61,305 bases of DNA from an uncultured Bacteroidia bacterium (GCA_902801885.1 CADCJX010000014.1:1-61305); one strand, 5' to 3'. Positions 1 to 8,999 are shown, counted from the first letter of the stretch. Made by a program: numbers and translations. The notes: generated by a model not told the origin, from the sequence alone.

Positions 1-4
1 TGTT

Positions 5-50
5 TCTTTAAAGTTGAACTTACCAGGTTCTTTTTTAGCTCTTTAAAGTT
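5..50. repeat. 11-bp direct repeat in the gene-free left edge
   Basis: The motif TCTTTAAAGTT occurs at 5-15 and again at 40-50, separated by an AT-rich stretch. No gene is visible between position 1 and the end of uvrB at 167. The repeat may be chance in AT-rich sequence or part of a regulatory region lying mostly outside the window. Confidence 0.35.
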
Positions 51-166
51 ACAGACTTTTTCCTTTTACCTATCCGGACACACTTTTCGGGATACTATCG
101 GTGGCGATTCCTGCTTCACGGGTTTCGTTAGATGTAAGAGATGTCTTGGGGGAGAGAAGTGATAAC

Positions 167-2401
167 TCAGTCCTTCCAGACTTTGAGATATTCCTGAAGG
201 GCCCACATCTCGTCGCGGTATTTTGCCGCCTGGCTGAAGTCCAGTTCAGCCGCCGAATGCTCCATTCTGCGTTTGTCTTCCGCAATCGTCTTCTCGATCT
301 GCACCCTGCTCATAGCCCTGATCACCGGATCCTGCAGCACAGCTGCAAGATCGGCCTTGACATAGCCGTCCACGTAGGCCGTGTTGCCTTCGCGCTTAGA
401 GTCATGCCCGAGTCCAACGGGAACAGTGCCTCGGCCAAGCTCGCTCGGATTGGGAATATATGTCGGGTCTGACACCGAATCCTTGGCACTCACCCTTCCG
501 CTCGGCCCGTTCGCTATCCTCGGATTGACCGCCTTCTCTCCTCCTTTCTCCATCTGCCCTCCTGTCATCCTGAGCGAAGCGAAGGATCTATCCTCCGCTC
601 CTCCGTACAGCTCCGACACAAGGATATTCCTCTTGACCTCCACCTGCTGCGGTGTGATCCCATGGACCTTGTTGTACTCCATCTGCTTGGAACGCCGCCT
701 GTTCGTCTCCCGGATTGTTTCTTCCATAGATTCCGTGACGGTGTCTGCATACATGATCACGAGCCCGTTGACATTTCTCGCCGCGCGTCCCGCTGTCTGG
801 GTCAGCGCCCTACCTGAACGCAGGAATCCTTCCTTGTCAGCATCCAGTATGGCTACCAGGGAGACCGTAGGAATGTCCAATCCCTCCCTCAGGAGGTTCA
901 CTCCCACCAGCACGTCGAACAGGCCGTTCTTGAAGTCCTCTATGATCTCGACCCTCTCTGAGGTGTCCACGTCTGAGTGAATGTACCTCACGCGCACCCC
1001 GATACGGTCCAGATAGTTGGTAAGTTCCTCGGCCATCCTCTTCGTCAGGGTAGTCACGAGAATCCTTTCGTCACGTTCCGCCCTCTGGCGTATCTCTTCA
1101 ACCAGGTCGTCCACCTGGTTGTTCGTAGGCCTCACCTCGATCGGCGGGTCGAGCAATCCGGTAGGCCTTACAACCTGTTCAACCACAAGCCCTTCCGAGC
1201 GTTCAAGTTCGTAGTCGGCCGGGGTAGCGCTGACATAGACCTTCTGGCCCGTTATCTCGTTGAATTCGTCGAACTTGAGAGGCCTGTTGTCAGCTGCCGC
1301 CGGGAGGCGGAACCCATATTCAACGAGCACGGACTTGCGGGAATGGTCGCCACCGTACATTGCCCTGATCTGGGGGATGGTGACATGGCTCTCATCGATA
1401 AAGGTTATGAAATCGTTGGGGAAGTAGTCTATCAGGCAGAAAGGCCTCTGTCCGGGCTTTCGGCCGTCGAGGTAACGGGAATAGTTCTCTATTCCAGGGC
1501 AGTAGCCCATCTCCTTGATCATCTCCAGGTCATTCTCGACCCTCTGCTGCAGTCGCTTCGCCTCCAGACCCTTGCCGATCTCGTTGAAGTAGTCGATCTG
1601 GGCCTTCAGGTCGTCCTGGATCATGCTGACGGCCTTGATGCTCCGTTCCCTTGTCGTTACGAAGTTGGTGGCCGGGAAGATGGGAACCTCTTCAAGGTCC
1701 TCGATCCTGGCTCCTGTGACCGGGTCGATCAGGGACAGGCTCTCGATCTCGTCTCCGAAGAACTCGATGCGGACGGCTTCGTCCGATCCTCCCAAGAACA
1801 CGTCCACCGTGTCTCCTCGCACCCTGAAGGTTCCGCGTTTGAAATCTACCTCGGTGCGGCTGTAGTTGGCGTCCACAAGGTGGTAGAGGAGGCGGGTCAG
1901 AGACCTTGTCTCGCCCCTTTTGACGGTTACCGACTGGGCATGGAAGTCCTCCGGATTGCCGATGCCGTAGAGGCATGACACGCTGGAGACCACGATCACA
2001 TCCCTTCTCCCGGACATCAGTGCTGAGGCTGCGCTGAGCCTTAGTTTGTCGATCTGGTCGTTGATGCTGAGGTCCTTCTCGATGTAGGTGTCCGTAGTGG
2101 GCAGATAGGCTTCCGGCTGATAGTAGTCGTAATAGGATACGAAATACTCAACCGCGTTTGACGGGAAGAAACTCTTGAATTCGCCGTAAAGCTGTGCGGC
2201 TAGGGTCTTGTTGTGGCTGAGCACCAGGGCCGGTCTCTGGAGCTTCTCGATGACGTTGGCCATCGTAAAGGTCTTTCCGGATCCGGTCACACCGAGCAGT
2301 GTGACGTCACCGACGCCCTGCTCCAAGGCCTTGCAGAGCCCTTTGATAGCCTCCGGCTGGTCTCCGGAAGGCTTGTATGTCGATTCGAGCCTGAATTGCA
2401 T
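167..2401 (-). CDS. uvrB: UvrABC system protein B, with enlarged C-terminal linker
   Basis: DNA-damage recognition helicase of nucleotide excision repair; works with UvrA and UvrC in the cytoplasm. Visible: Walker A GVTGSGKT (about residues 37-44), the damage-probing beta-hairpin region with [10 protein letters not shown] (about 90-99), the DESH box, helicase motifs such as QTAGRAARN, and a C-terminal UVR domain (about 700-740). At 744 aa it is longer than the usual 660-690 aa. The excess lies in the linker between the helicase core and the UVR domain and includes, at residues 605-613, a translated copy of a dispersed repeat (SFASLRMT). The linker is flexible in the family, so function is probably kept. 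It starts 3 bases after the sialidase-like gene and probably shares its transcript. Confidence 0.97.
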   Translation of the reverse strand: MQFRLESTYKPSGDQPEAIKGLCKALEQGVGDVTLLGVTGSGKTFTMANVIEKLQRPALVLSHNKTLAAQLYGEFKSFFPSNAVEYFVSYYDYYQPEAYLPTTDTYIEKDLSINDQIDKLRLSAASALMSGRRDVIVVSSVSCLYGIGNPEDFHAQSVTVKRGETRSLTRLLYHLVDANYSRTEVDFKRGTFRVRGDTVDVFLGGSDEAVRIEFFGDEIESLSLIDPVTGARIEDLEEVPIFPATNFVTTRERSIKAVSMIQDDLKAQIDYFNEIGKGLEAKRLQQRVENDLEMIKEMGYCPGIENYSRYLDGRKPGQRPFCLIDYFPNDFITFIDESHVTIPQIRAMYGGDHSRKSVLVEYGFRLPAAADNRPLKFDEFNEITGQKVYVSATPADYELERSEGLVVEQVVRPTGLLDPPIEVRPTNNQVDDLVEEIRQRAERDERILVTTLTKRMAEELTNYLDRIGVRVRYIHSDVDTSERVEIIEDFKNGLFDVLVGVNLLREGLDIPTVSLVAILDADKEGFLRSGRALTQTAGRAARNVNGLVIMYADTVTESMEETIRETNRRRSKQMEYNKVHGITPQQVEVKRNILVSELYGGAEDRSFASLRMTGGQMEKGGEKAVNPRIANGPSGRVSAKDSVSDPTYIPNPSELGRGTVPVGLGHDSKREGNTAYVDGYVKADLAAVLQDPVIRAMSRVQIEKTIAEDKRRMEHSAAELDFSQAAKYRDEMWALQEYLKVWKD
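564..589 (+). repeat. Dispersed 26-bp repeat, copy 1 (inside uvrB)
   Basis: Contains the core CTGAGCGAAGCGAAGGATC. The same unit recurs at 36945-36970 and, in reverse orientation with one extra base, at 59433-59459. On the minus strand it is read in frame within uvrB as part of the peptide [11 protein letters not shown]. The GAAGCGAAGG part is nearly self-overlapping (CGAAG twice). Confidence 0.85.
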
Positions 2402-2404
2402 CCT

Positions 2405-3466
2405 TTATCTTGTCAGTGCTGCAAGCGGAATCTTCGCAAGGAAGATAGCCGCCTTTCCTGGAACGCCGTCAGTGGAATAGTAACTCATCCATAACTCATC
2501 ACCCACGACCAGCATTCCGGGATAGCTTGTGTCCCCGTCTGAAGGCAGGGTGAATACTTCCTGGAAATCCCCGTCGAGGTTTCCGCGCAGGATGATGGTC
2601 TTGCAGTGGTTGCCAATGGCGTAAGACCTTGTTCCGGCCAGGACAGTACCATCGCCAAGGACCAGAAAATCCTGTCCTCCGATCTTGATCCCCATACGTT
2701 TGAGGTTCCAGTCGGTGTAAGGTGCATCGGCCACGCCCCATTCTCCGCGGCTGTCTTTATCGCCATAGTCATCGTAACGGACCATCATCAGCATTTCCCC
2801 GTCTGGCAGGAACCTGAGAGTGGTTTCATTAGGGAAGCCCTCGACATCGAAAGCCTTTACATGCTTATAGTTTATTCCATCAGAAGTCTCGTACAGGATC
2901 AATGTCCTTCCTTCATCGCCGGAGCCGTAGCTGACTCCATAGCCCGTGTTCCCGTTCCAGGTAACCCTCCAGAGCCAGTTGGAAGTGTTCTCCGGCTTCG
3001 GGTCATAGACGATCTTCTCGGGCTCTGAATATGTCTTGCCATCCTTGGAGAACATCACATAGCCCTGCTGCGACATGAGCTTCCTGTCGCGGTAGAGTGA
3101 ACCTCCGAACAGTACCATGATCCTTCCGTCGGGAGTGACGCACAGTTTGGGGTCACGGCAGTCTATTCCTTCTATGCCTTTGTCGAGGACCGGCTCCCAG
3201 GTCTCGCCATCAGTGGATTCAAGGACCCTGATGTGCCCCTCGGCGTTCCCGTTTTCATCGAATATGTGGCTGTACCCTTCGCGGAACGAGCAGTAGTACT
3301 TGCCGTTGAACTCTATCAGCGAAGTGAACGCAGCATGGGTGCCCTCATCCCAGATCTTTTGGACTGAATAGGTGTACGTCCCTTCCTGCGTGGCAGCCTT
3401 CTTTGGGGCGCATCCGAAAAGAACCGGCAGCAGCAAGGCCGAAACAATGATGAGAATCTTTTTCAT
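2405..3466 (-). CDS. Sialidase-superfamily lipoprotein (BNR-repeat-like)
   Basis: Probable exo-glycosidase or glycan-binding six-bladed propeller exported as a lipoprotein. Chosen start gives MKKILIIVSALLLPVLFGC with a lipobox Cys19; a longer reading frame adds eight residues before this signal. The mature part shows the sialidase-type beginning, an Arg in SFREGY, and several Asp-box-like turns such as STDGETWEP and SKDGKTYSEP. The sequence is consistent with sialidase-like family members of Bacteroidota, but the full catalytic Arg triad, Tyr and Glu cannot be assigned with certainty, so substrate is open. It lies between the HAD gene (33 bases upstream) and uvrB (3 bases downstream). Confidence 0.75.
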   Translation of the reverse strand: MKKILIIVSALLLPVLFGCAPKKAATQEGTYTYSVQKIWDEGTHAAFTSLIEFNGKYYCSFREGYSHIFDENGNAEGHIRVLESTDGETWEPVLDKGIEGIDCRDPKLCVTPDGRIMVLFGGSLYRDRKLMSQQGYVMFSKDGKTYSEPEKIVYDPKPENTSNWLWRVTWNGNTGYGVSYGSGDEGRTLILYETSDGINYKHVKAFDVEGFPNETTLRFLPDGEMLMMVRYDDYGDKDSRGEWGVADAPYTDWNLKRMGIKIGGQDFLVLGDGTVLAGTRSYAIGNHCKTIILRGNLDGDFQEVFTLPSDGDTSYPGMLVVGDELWMSYYSTDGVPGKAAIFLAKIPLAALTR

Positions 3467-3499
3467 GATGTTATTCTTGAACTTGTTCAAAGAAACGAA

Positions 3500-4330
3500 T
3501 TATTCCAGTTGCTTGAGTTCATAGTCGGCTTTGATCTTGTCGATGATGGCGCAGACGACCTTGAAGGTTCGGCCGTTTGTCCTGTAGTCGGCTGGCGCTG
3601 TGAAGCTCACTCGTTTCTGCTTCTTGAGCTTCTCGGCGAAAGCCTTTTTCTTCTCGTTTGAAGGGTCGTAGACCGCTATGGAGTGGCCTCCGAACATGGT
3701 CACGATCTTCATGCTGGGGATGTCGGTCTCGCCGTCCCCGAAGTAGATCATCTGGGGGTAGGGGATGCGCTTCTTGTCCTCGGCCACGCTTTCGTTGACC
3801 TTCTTGTTGTCGTGGGCGCTGAATATTCCCTTGCTGATCTTGAATATGAACTGAGTCTTGGCGGTGTAGTCCACGGAAATACCCGGCCAGACCGCTTCGC
3901 CGGCCTCGTTGTAGATGTAGGTGCAGGCAAATATGTGCTTGAATTCTGAAGCGATGGGGGAGCCTTCGATGATTTCCTTCAGACCGGAGGAGTTGATGTA
4001 GTGCTCTATCTGGACGCCATGTGCGGCCCCATATTCATTGACAGCCTTGAACCAGCCCTTCACTCCGTCGTACAGCTGGATATGCTGGCCGAAGCGCCGG
4101 AAGTCGGAGCGGCGCAGGGTGATGCCGTTCTTCCGGGCCTCGTCGAACATCATCTTCATGTAGGAGAGAACGTTGCTGGCATCCTGCCCGGCAGCGAGTC
4201 CGTCGCTCATGGTCCAGAACTCCTTAGGAGTCTTGCCGACCGCCTGGATGAATCCGAATTCCTGCATGTTGCCGGGAGAAAGGGTCCCGTCAAAGTCGTA
4301 GATCAGGGCTACTATAGGCTTTTTCTTCAT
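3500..4330 (-). CDS. HAD-superfamily phosphatase
   Basis: Haloacid dehalogenase-type hydrolase, cytoplasmic. Motif I DFDGT is at about residues 12-16 with the nucleophile Asp12, and motif IV appears as FGDGETDIPS. Between them is a long alpha-helical cap (about residues 30-150). The ATG at 4330 was preferred over a TTG two codons upstream. Substrate unknown; the Ser/Thr-rich phosphoserine-phosphatase-like group is possible. A -7 box at 4390-4397 reads into it, leaving a leader of roughly 50 bases, and the sialidase-like gene and uvrB follow on the same strand. Confidence 0.85.
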   Translation of the reverse strand: MKKKPIVALIYDFDGTLSPGNMQEFGFIQAVGKTPKEFWTMSDGLAAGQDASNVLSYMKMMFDEARKNGITLRRSDFRRFGQHIQLYDGVKGWFKAVNEYGAAHGVQIEHYINSSGLKEIIEGSPIASEFKHIFACTYIYNEAGEAVWPGISVDYTAKTQFIFKISKGIFSAHDNKKVNESVAEDKKRIPYPQMIYFGDGETDIPSMKIVTMFGGHSIAVYDPSNEKKKAFAEKLKKQKRVSFTAPADYRTNGRTFKVVCAIIDKIKADYELKQLE

Positions 4331-4389
4331 AGTCAACTAAGATTTTCGCCACAAATAATCGGTTTTTACAAATTATCTGGCTTCAGGGA

Positions 4390-4397
4390 CAAAGATA
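4390..4397 (-). promoter_or_regulatory. Bacteroidota -7 box for the HAD/sialidase/uvrB unit
   Basis: TATCTTTG on the minus strand matches TAnnTTTG and lies about 60 bases before the HAD start, back to back with the promoter of the acyl-CoA ligase. Confidence 0.6.
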
Positions 4398-4433
4398 ACA
4401 TATTCTCTCATTTGAATTTTCACTTCCGATAAG

Positions 4434-4441
4434 TATTTTTG
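4434..4441 (+). promoter_or_regulatory. Bacteroidota -7 box directly before the acyl-CoA ligase
   Basis: TATTTTTG matches TAnnTTTG and ends only four bases before the ATG at 4446. Transcription should begin at or within a base or two of the start codon, giving a leaderless message. Confidence 0.6.
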
Positions 4442-4445
4442 CTTT

Positions 4446-6089
4446 ATGGACCATTATCTTTCTTTACTTCAGAACGCTACTGCGAAGTTTTGGGACAAGT
4501 CTGCCCTGAACACTATTGACGGCGAATCATTCACCTATGCCCAGATGGCGACCCTCATCGAGAAGTTCCATATATTCTTCGAGACTGTCGGCGTCAAGAA
4601 GGGCCAGCACATTGCCCTGTGGGCACGCAACAGCGCCCGTTGGGGCATGTCCTACCTGGCTGTCAACACCTACGAGACAGTCGTGGTGCCGATCCTGGCG
4701 GATTTCACGCCAGAGAACGTGGAGTTCCTCCTGGGACATTCGGACAGCATCGCCTTGATGACCAATGCCGACAAGTTCGCCAAGCTGGACATCTCGAAGA
4801 CTCCCGAGATCAAGTTCGTCATGGATGTCGATAACTTGAAGGTGCTTTACAGCGCGGAGCCTGAGGTAAAGGCCGTGTGGGACAACATCGACAATCTCTT
4901 TGCCGGAAGGTATCCTGATGGCTTCGGCCCCAAGGACGTGAAGTACCCGATAGACAACTGGGACGACCTGGCGGTGATTAACTACACCTCCGGCTCTACC
5001 GGCAATCCGAAGGGCGTCATGCTGACTTACAGGAACTTCTGTGCCACCATAGAGTTCAGCCAGGTCAACAGGCCCACGAATGAGCACCAGAGGATGATCT
5101 CCATGCTGCCTATGGCTCACATGTACGGCCTGGTGACTGAGTTCATCTATCCGCTCTGCTACGGTACAGCGATCTACTGGCTCGGAAAGACTCCGACTCC
5201 ATCGACTCTGATGAAGGCCTTCCAGCAGGTGAAGCCTTACCAGCTTATCACCGTGCCTCTTGTGATGGAGAAGATATTCAAGTCCAAGGTGAAACCCATA
5301 GTGGACAAGCCCGTGATGAAGTTCCTCTGCGCCATTCCCGGTGTCAGGAACATCATCTACAAGAAGATCCATGACAAGATGATCGATGCCTTCGGCGGTG
5401 AGGTCCAGGAGTTCATCCTTGGTGGAGCGCCCGTCAGCCCTGAGGTGGAGAAGTGGTTCAAGAGGATCAAGCTGCCTTACATGGTGGGCTATGGCATGAC
5501 TGAGGCGACCCCTCTGCTGGCCTATATCGGGTACAAGGACTATGTGGCCGGCTCCTGCGGCAAGCCAGTAACCTGCGCCCATGTGAGGATCGATTCCGAG
5601 GATCCCGAGCACATCGCCGGAGAGATCCAGGCGAAGGGTGCGAACATCTGCATCGGCTACTACAAGAATCCGGAGGCTTCAGCCAATGCCTTCACGGATG
5701 ATGGTTACCTCAAGACCGGCGACCTTGGCATCATGGACAAGGACGGGAATATATTCATAAAGGGCCGCAGCAAGTCTATGATCCTTTCGGCCAACGGCCA
5801 GAACATATATCCCGAAGAGGTTGAGGCGGTGATCAATGACCAGCCCTATGTGGGTGAGTCGTTGGTGGTTGACAGGGCTTCCAAGCTTGTCGCCCTCGTG
5901 TACCTCGACCAGGATGCCATCAAGAGGGACAACCTCGATGAAGAGACAATCTCCGACATTCCCGAGAAGGTCCGCCAGAATTCCAACAAGAAGCTGCCCA
6001 ACTACAGCCAGTTGACCAAGGTCGAGATCCAGGAGCAGCGCTTCGAGAAGACTCCCAAGATGTCAATCAAGCGCTTCCTCTACAAATAG
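4446..6089 (+). CDS. Long-chain fatty acid-CoA ligase / AMP-binding enzyme
   Basis: Adenylate-forming enzyme that activates a carboxylic acid, probably a fatty acid, to its CoA (or carrier) thioester through an acyl-AMP. 547 aa, complete. Motifs in order: P-loop YTSGSTGNPKG (about residues 180-190), GYGMTEATP (A5), a TGD motif (YLKTGDLG), hinge region KGRSKSMILSANGQNIYPEE, and the C-terminal catalytic Lys in TPKMSIKRFLYK. No carrier domain is attached. Its promoter box is so close that the message is probably leaderless. The fatty-acid substrate is inferred from overall FadD-like organisation and not shown. Confidence 0.9.
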   Translation: MDHYLSLLQNATAKFWDKSALNTIDGESFTYAQMATLIEKFHIFFETVGVKKGQHIALWARNSARWGMSYLAVNTYETVVVPILADFTPENVEFLLGHSDSIALMTNADKFAKLDISKTPEIKFVMDVDNLKVLYSAEPEVKAVWDNIDNLFAGRYPDGFGPKDVKYPIDNWDDLAVINYTSGSTGNPKGVMLTYRNFCATIEFSQVNRPTNEHQRMISMLPMAHMYGLVTEFIYPLCYGTAIYWLGKTPTPSTLMKAFQQVKPYQLITVPLVMEKIFKSKVKPIVDKPVMKFLCAIPGVRNIIYKKIHDKMIDAFGGEVQEFILGGAPVSPEVEKWFKRIKLPYMVGYGMTEATPLLAYIGYKDYVAGSCGKPVTCAHVRIDSEDPEHIAGEIQAKGANICIGYYKNPEASANAFTDDGYLKTGDLGIMDKDGNIFIKGRSKSMILSANGQNIYPEEVEAVINDQPYVGESLVVDRASKLVALVYLDQDAIKRDNLDEETISDIPEKVRQNSNKKLPNYSQLTKVEIQEQRFEKTPKMSIKRFLYK

Positions 6090-6251
6090 GCAGCGCTGCT
6101 GCGTCTTCACCAGAACGCGTGTGGCAAGCCGTCAGCTGTCCGCAGCAGGCTCAGCAATCTCAGCTATCCCGTCTTCTCGGGGTTGACAAAGAGGTCCTCG
6201 ATGTTTTGTTATGACATATCTTCTACCAAAGGACTCTGAGGACCGGCCTGG

Positions 6252-6264
6252 TGACATTTTGTCA
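6252..6264. promoter_or_regulatory. 5-3-5 palindrome upstream of htpG
   Basis: TGACATTTTGTCA: TGACA and TGTCA are exact reverse complements around a TTT spacer. It lies 268 bases before htpG. About 20 bases on is TGGAACGCAATTTGAC, loosely like a sigma-54 -24/-12 pair. No TAnnTTTG box is found close to htpG, so an alternative control is plausible but unproven. Confidence 0.3.
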
Positions 6265-6300
6265 GCACTTCGACTCTGGAACGCAATTTGACTCCATAGG

Positions 6301-6332
6301 AACCGGCTGCAGCCCTGCGGCCGGTTTTGTTG
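6301..6332 (+). terminator. Hairpin with T-rich tail after the acyl-CoA ligase
   Basis: AACCGGCTGCAG (6301-6312) pairs with CTGCGGCCGGTT (6315-6326) with one mismatch; TTGTTG follows. It is 210 bases beyond the ligase stop codon, so it either ends that transcript late or ends an unseen small RNA. Confidence 0.55.
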
Positions 6333-6358
6333 TTCATTGAATACTCAAATGAATAATT

Positions 6359-6483
6359 GCAATCGGAAGTGGTCCCTTCGGAACCGTCTCGCTCCGCTCG
6401 ACCCCACCGTTCGCTTCGCTCCGGTCCCCCCTCTTAACGTGCCGAGGGTGGCAGTGGTTCCTGGAGGGACCACTTCTGATTGC
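6359..6483. repeat. Large imperfect palindrome, element A
   Basis: Outer arms of 19 bases (6359-6377 and 6465-6483) pair with a single G/A difference around GGAAGTGGTCCC; GGAACC (6380-6385) pairs further in with GGTTCC (6456-6461), and CCCTC (6429-6433) can pair with GAGGG (6444-6448). The inside carries TTCGCTTCGCTCCGG followed by a C-rich run, resembling boxes inside the two palindromes at 46989-47152 and 47166-47328, although the outer arms are unrelated in sequence. Confidence 0.75.
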
Positions 6484-6531
6484 CGAATTTAGAATTGAAT
6501 AGAGAATATAAACAAGAAAATAACAACAGAT

Positions 6532-8427
6532 ATGAAAAGCAAAGGACAGATCGGTGTGACGACTGAGAACATATTCCCGGTTATCAAGCAGTTTTTGTAT
6601 TCAGACCATGAGATATTCCTCCGCGAGCTGGTGGCGAACGCAGTGGATGCAACCCAGAAGATGAAGGCCCTGGCTTCGAGCGGCGAGTTCAAGGGCGAGC
6701 TCGGCGACCTGAAGGTCAGCGTCGAACTGGACGAGAAGAAAAAGACCCTCAAGGTCATCGACAACGGTATCGGAATGACGGCTGAGGAGGTGGACAAATA
6801 CATCAACCAGATCGCATTCTCTTCAGCAGGGGAGTTCCTTGAGAAATACAAGGACCAGAACATCATAGGCCATTTCGGCCTTGGTTTCTATTCGGCCTTC
6901 ATGGTGGCGAAGAAGGTCACTATCGAGTCCCTTTCCTGGAAGGAAGGTTCTGAGGCAGTGCTTTGGAGCTGTGAGGGCGACCCTGAGTTCGAGATGGGAC
7001 CTGCCAAGAAAACTGACCGTGGAACAGTCATCACCTTGTTCCTCGACGACGATTCCGCCAAGGATTACGGCACGAAGGGCAAGATCAGCCAGCTGCTCGG
7101 CAAGTACTGCAAGTTCATGCCCGTCCCGATCGTCTTCGGCAAGGAGCAGGAGTGGAAGGACAAGAAATATGTCGACACTGACAAGGACCATGTCATCAAC
7201 GGTATCGAGCCGCTCTGGACAAGGAAACCTTCCGAGCTTAAGGAGGAGGACTACGTCAAGTTCTACAAGGACCTCTATCCGATGAAGGAGGAACCCCTGT
7301 TCTACATCCACCTGAATGTCGACTATCCGTTCAATCTCACAGGTATCCTCTATTTCCCGAAGATAAAGGAGAGGATGGCCATCGAGAAGAACAACATACA
7401 GCTCTACTGCAACCAGATGTTCGTCACGGACCATGTGGAGAACATCGTCCCTGACTTCCTGACCCTGCTGCACGGCGTGATCGACTCCCCGGATATTCCC
7501 CTGAACGTTTCCAGGAGCTATCTGCAGGCCGATGAGAATGTCAAGAAGATTTCCACGTACATCACCAAGAAGGTCGCCGACAGGCTTGAGGAGATATTCA
7601 AGAACGAGCGCAGCGCCTGGGAGAGCAAGTGGGACAACCTGAAGCTCTTCATCGAGTACGGAATGCTCTCTGACGAGAAGTTCTGCGAGAGGGCACTCAA
7701 GTTCGCCCTCCTGAAGAACACGGACGGCAAGTTCTTCTCCCTCGAGGACTACCGCAAGGCTATCGAGGACACCCAGAAAGACAAGGACAAGAAGGTGGTC
7801 TACCTTTACGCAACGGATGTAGATGCTCAGTATCCTTTCATCGAGGCTGCCAAGAACAAGGGCTACGACGTCCTGCTGATGGACTGCGAACTGGATGCCC
7901 ACTTCGTGAACCTGCTGGAGCAGAAGATCGATAACACAAGGTTCGCCCGCGTAGATTCCGATTCGGCTGATAACCTTATCCCGAAGGAGGAGAAGGTGAA
8001 GCCAGAACTCGCCGAGGAAGACAAGAAGGCTCTCGAATCAATGTTCAAGGCTGTCCTGCCAAAGGAAAATGAGTATTATGTCGAGGCAGACAACCTCGGT
8101 GAAGATGCTGCTCCAATTCTCATCACCCGCAATGAATTCATGAGGCGTTACCGCGAAATGAGCGCCCTGGGCGGCGGAATGAACTTCTACGGAGAGATGC
8201 CTGAGTCGTTCAACATCACGGCCAATCTGCAGAATCCGTTGATGGCCAAGATAGTGGAAGGCATGAAGGAGAACAAGGAAAAGGTCGAGGAATATGCTGC
8301 CGGCAGCGAAATGCTAAAGCAGGTGACTGACTTGGCACTTCTGGCAAACGGCATGTTGAAAGGTAAGGCTCTTGCCGATTTCATTGCCCGGAGCGGCCGC
8401 GTGATGACCGATGCATATCTGAAATAA
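6532..8427 (+). CDS. htpG: Molecular chaperone HtpG (Hsp90 family)
   Basis: ATP-dependent cytosolic chaperone dimer. 631 aa. The N-terminal GHKL ATPase shows the N box RELVANAVDATQKMK, the G1 box DNGIGM and the lid/G2 region GHFGLGFYSAFMV; the middle domain contains the conserved SRSYLQ catalytic-loop Arg, and the C-terminal dimerisation domain runs from about residue 505. Complete. No Bacteroidota housekeeping -7 box is seen nearby; the upstream region instead has a palindrome at 6252-6264, a hairpin and the large palindrome A, so its heat or stress control may depend on those elements (inference). Confidence 0.97.
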   Translation: MKSKGQIGVTTENIFPVIKQFLYSDHEIFLRELVANAVDATQKMKALASSGEFKGELGDLKVSVELDEKKKTLKVIDNGIGMTAEEVDKYINQIAFSSAGEFLEKYKDQNIIGHFGLGFYSAFMVAKKVTIESLSWKEGSEAVLWSCEGDPEFEMGPAKKTDRGTVITLFLDDDSAKDYGTKGKISQLLGKYCKFMPVPIVFGKEQEWKDKKYVDTDKDHVINGIEPLWTRKPSELKEEDYVKFYKDLYPMKEEPLFYIHLNVDYPFNLTGILYFPKIKERMAIEKNNIQLYCNQMFVTDHVENIVPDFLTLLHGVIDSPDIPLNVSRSYLQADENVKKISTYITKKVADRLEEIFKNERSAWESKWDNLKLFIEYGMLSDEKFCERALKFALLKNTDGKFFSLEDYRKAIEDTQKDKDKKVVYLYATDVDAQYPFIEAAKNKGYDVLLMDCELDAHFVNLLEQKIDNTRFARVDSDSADNLIPKEEKVKPELAEEDKKALESMFKAVLPKENEYYVEADNLGEDAAPILITRNEFMRRYREMSALGGGMNFYGEMPESFNITANLQNPLMAKIVEGMKENKEKVEEYAAGSEMLKQVTDLALLANGMLKGKALADFIARSGRVMTDAYLK

Positions 8428-8473
8428 AAGGTTTTTCCTGCATTGCACACTTGTGCAAGAGGTTTTTTTTCGC

Positions 8474-8481
8474 TATATTTG
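8474..8481 (+). promoter_or_regulatory. Bacteroidota -7 box at a start codon
   Basis: TATATTTG ends six bases before the ATG at 8488, so transcription probably starts at or just before the start codon (leaderless). Confidence 0.65.
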
Positions 8482-8487
8482 CCAAAT

Positions 8488-8961
8488 ATGGCGGATTCGG
8501 AACCTATCTATCCTCTCGATCCTGAGAAAATCTACTATTCGATGGATGAGCTTACCCTCGACACTCCAGAGGGCCCAAAGACACTCAAACTGGGTGCCTG
8601 GCTCAACTACGACCCTGTCAGGATCCATAAGATGATAATCCGCGAAAAGACACTTCAAGTCGACCAGATCGAAGTCCTTAATCCTCTTGTCAGCAAGCTC
8701 CGCAGGGCTGATCCTGTGTATTTCAAGCAGTACATGGGTTTGAACGTGACGATTGACTTCCCTGGTTATTCATCGGACATAGTGGCCAAGATCCCCTTCG
8801 AGAACGATCCGATCGGCTTCTACAAGTGGTGGCGCAAGGGAAAGCACGAGGACAAGGTCTACCTTTCCAAGGTCAACCAGTTCCGCCTTTTCCAGAAAGT
8901 CTACCTCATGGAGCCTAAGGTTATGCTCAAGAAGGACATCCAATATGTGCAGACCTTCTGA
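8488..8961 (+). CDS. Conserved-looking hypothetical protein, 157 aa
   Basis: Function not recognised. The ATG at 8488 was chosen because the promoter box TATATTTG lies at 8474-8481, so an upstream in-frame start at 8443 would be before the transcription start. No signal peptide or membrane segment; the protein is mixed charged and hydrophobic, with aromatic-rich segments such as FYKWWRKGKHEDKVY. Codon use resembles the neighbours and the frame is full length with no overlap, so it is very likely real. It is a single-gene unit between htpG and the helix-hairpin-helix gene. Confidence 0.8.
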   Translation: MADSEPIYPLDPEKIYYSMDELTLDTPEGPKTLKLGAWLNYDPVRIHKMIIREKTLQVDQIEVLNPLVSKLRRADPVYFKQYMGLNVTIDFPGYSSDIVAKIPFENDPIGFYKWWRKGKHEDKVYLSKVNQFRLFQKVYLMEPKVMLKKDIQYVQTF

Positions 8962-8991
8962 CGAAAAATTTGTCAAGTTAAAGATTTTGAT

Positions 8992-8999
8992 TATATTTG
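8992..8999 (+). promoter_or_regulatory. Bacteroidota -7 box for the helix-hairpin-helix gene
   Basis: TATATTTG, 41 bases before the ATG at 9041. Confidence 0.65.

Larger units (their letters stand above)
6090..6358. other. Gene-free region upstream of htpG, first part
   Basis: No convincing reading frame. It holds a small palindrome at 6252-6264 and a hairpin with T-rich tail at 6301-6332. A short regulatory RNA could be encoded here, but nothing proves it. Confidence 0.4.

Noticed and set aside
977-1978. 333-aa plus-strand reading frame opposite uvrB
   Set aside because: Shadow of the uvrB frame; no recognisable domain and no promoter.
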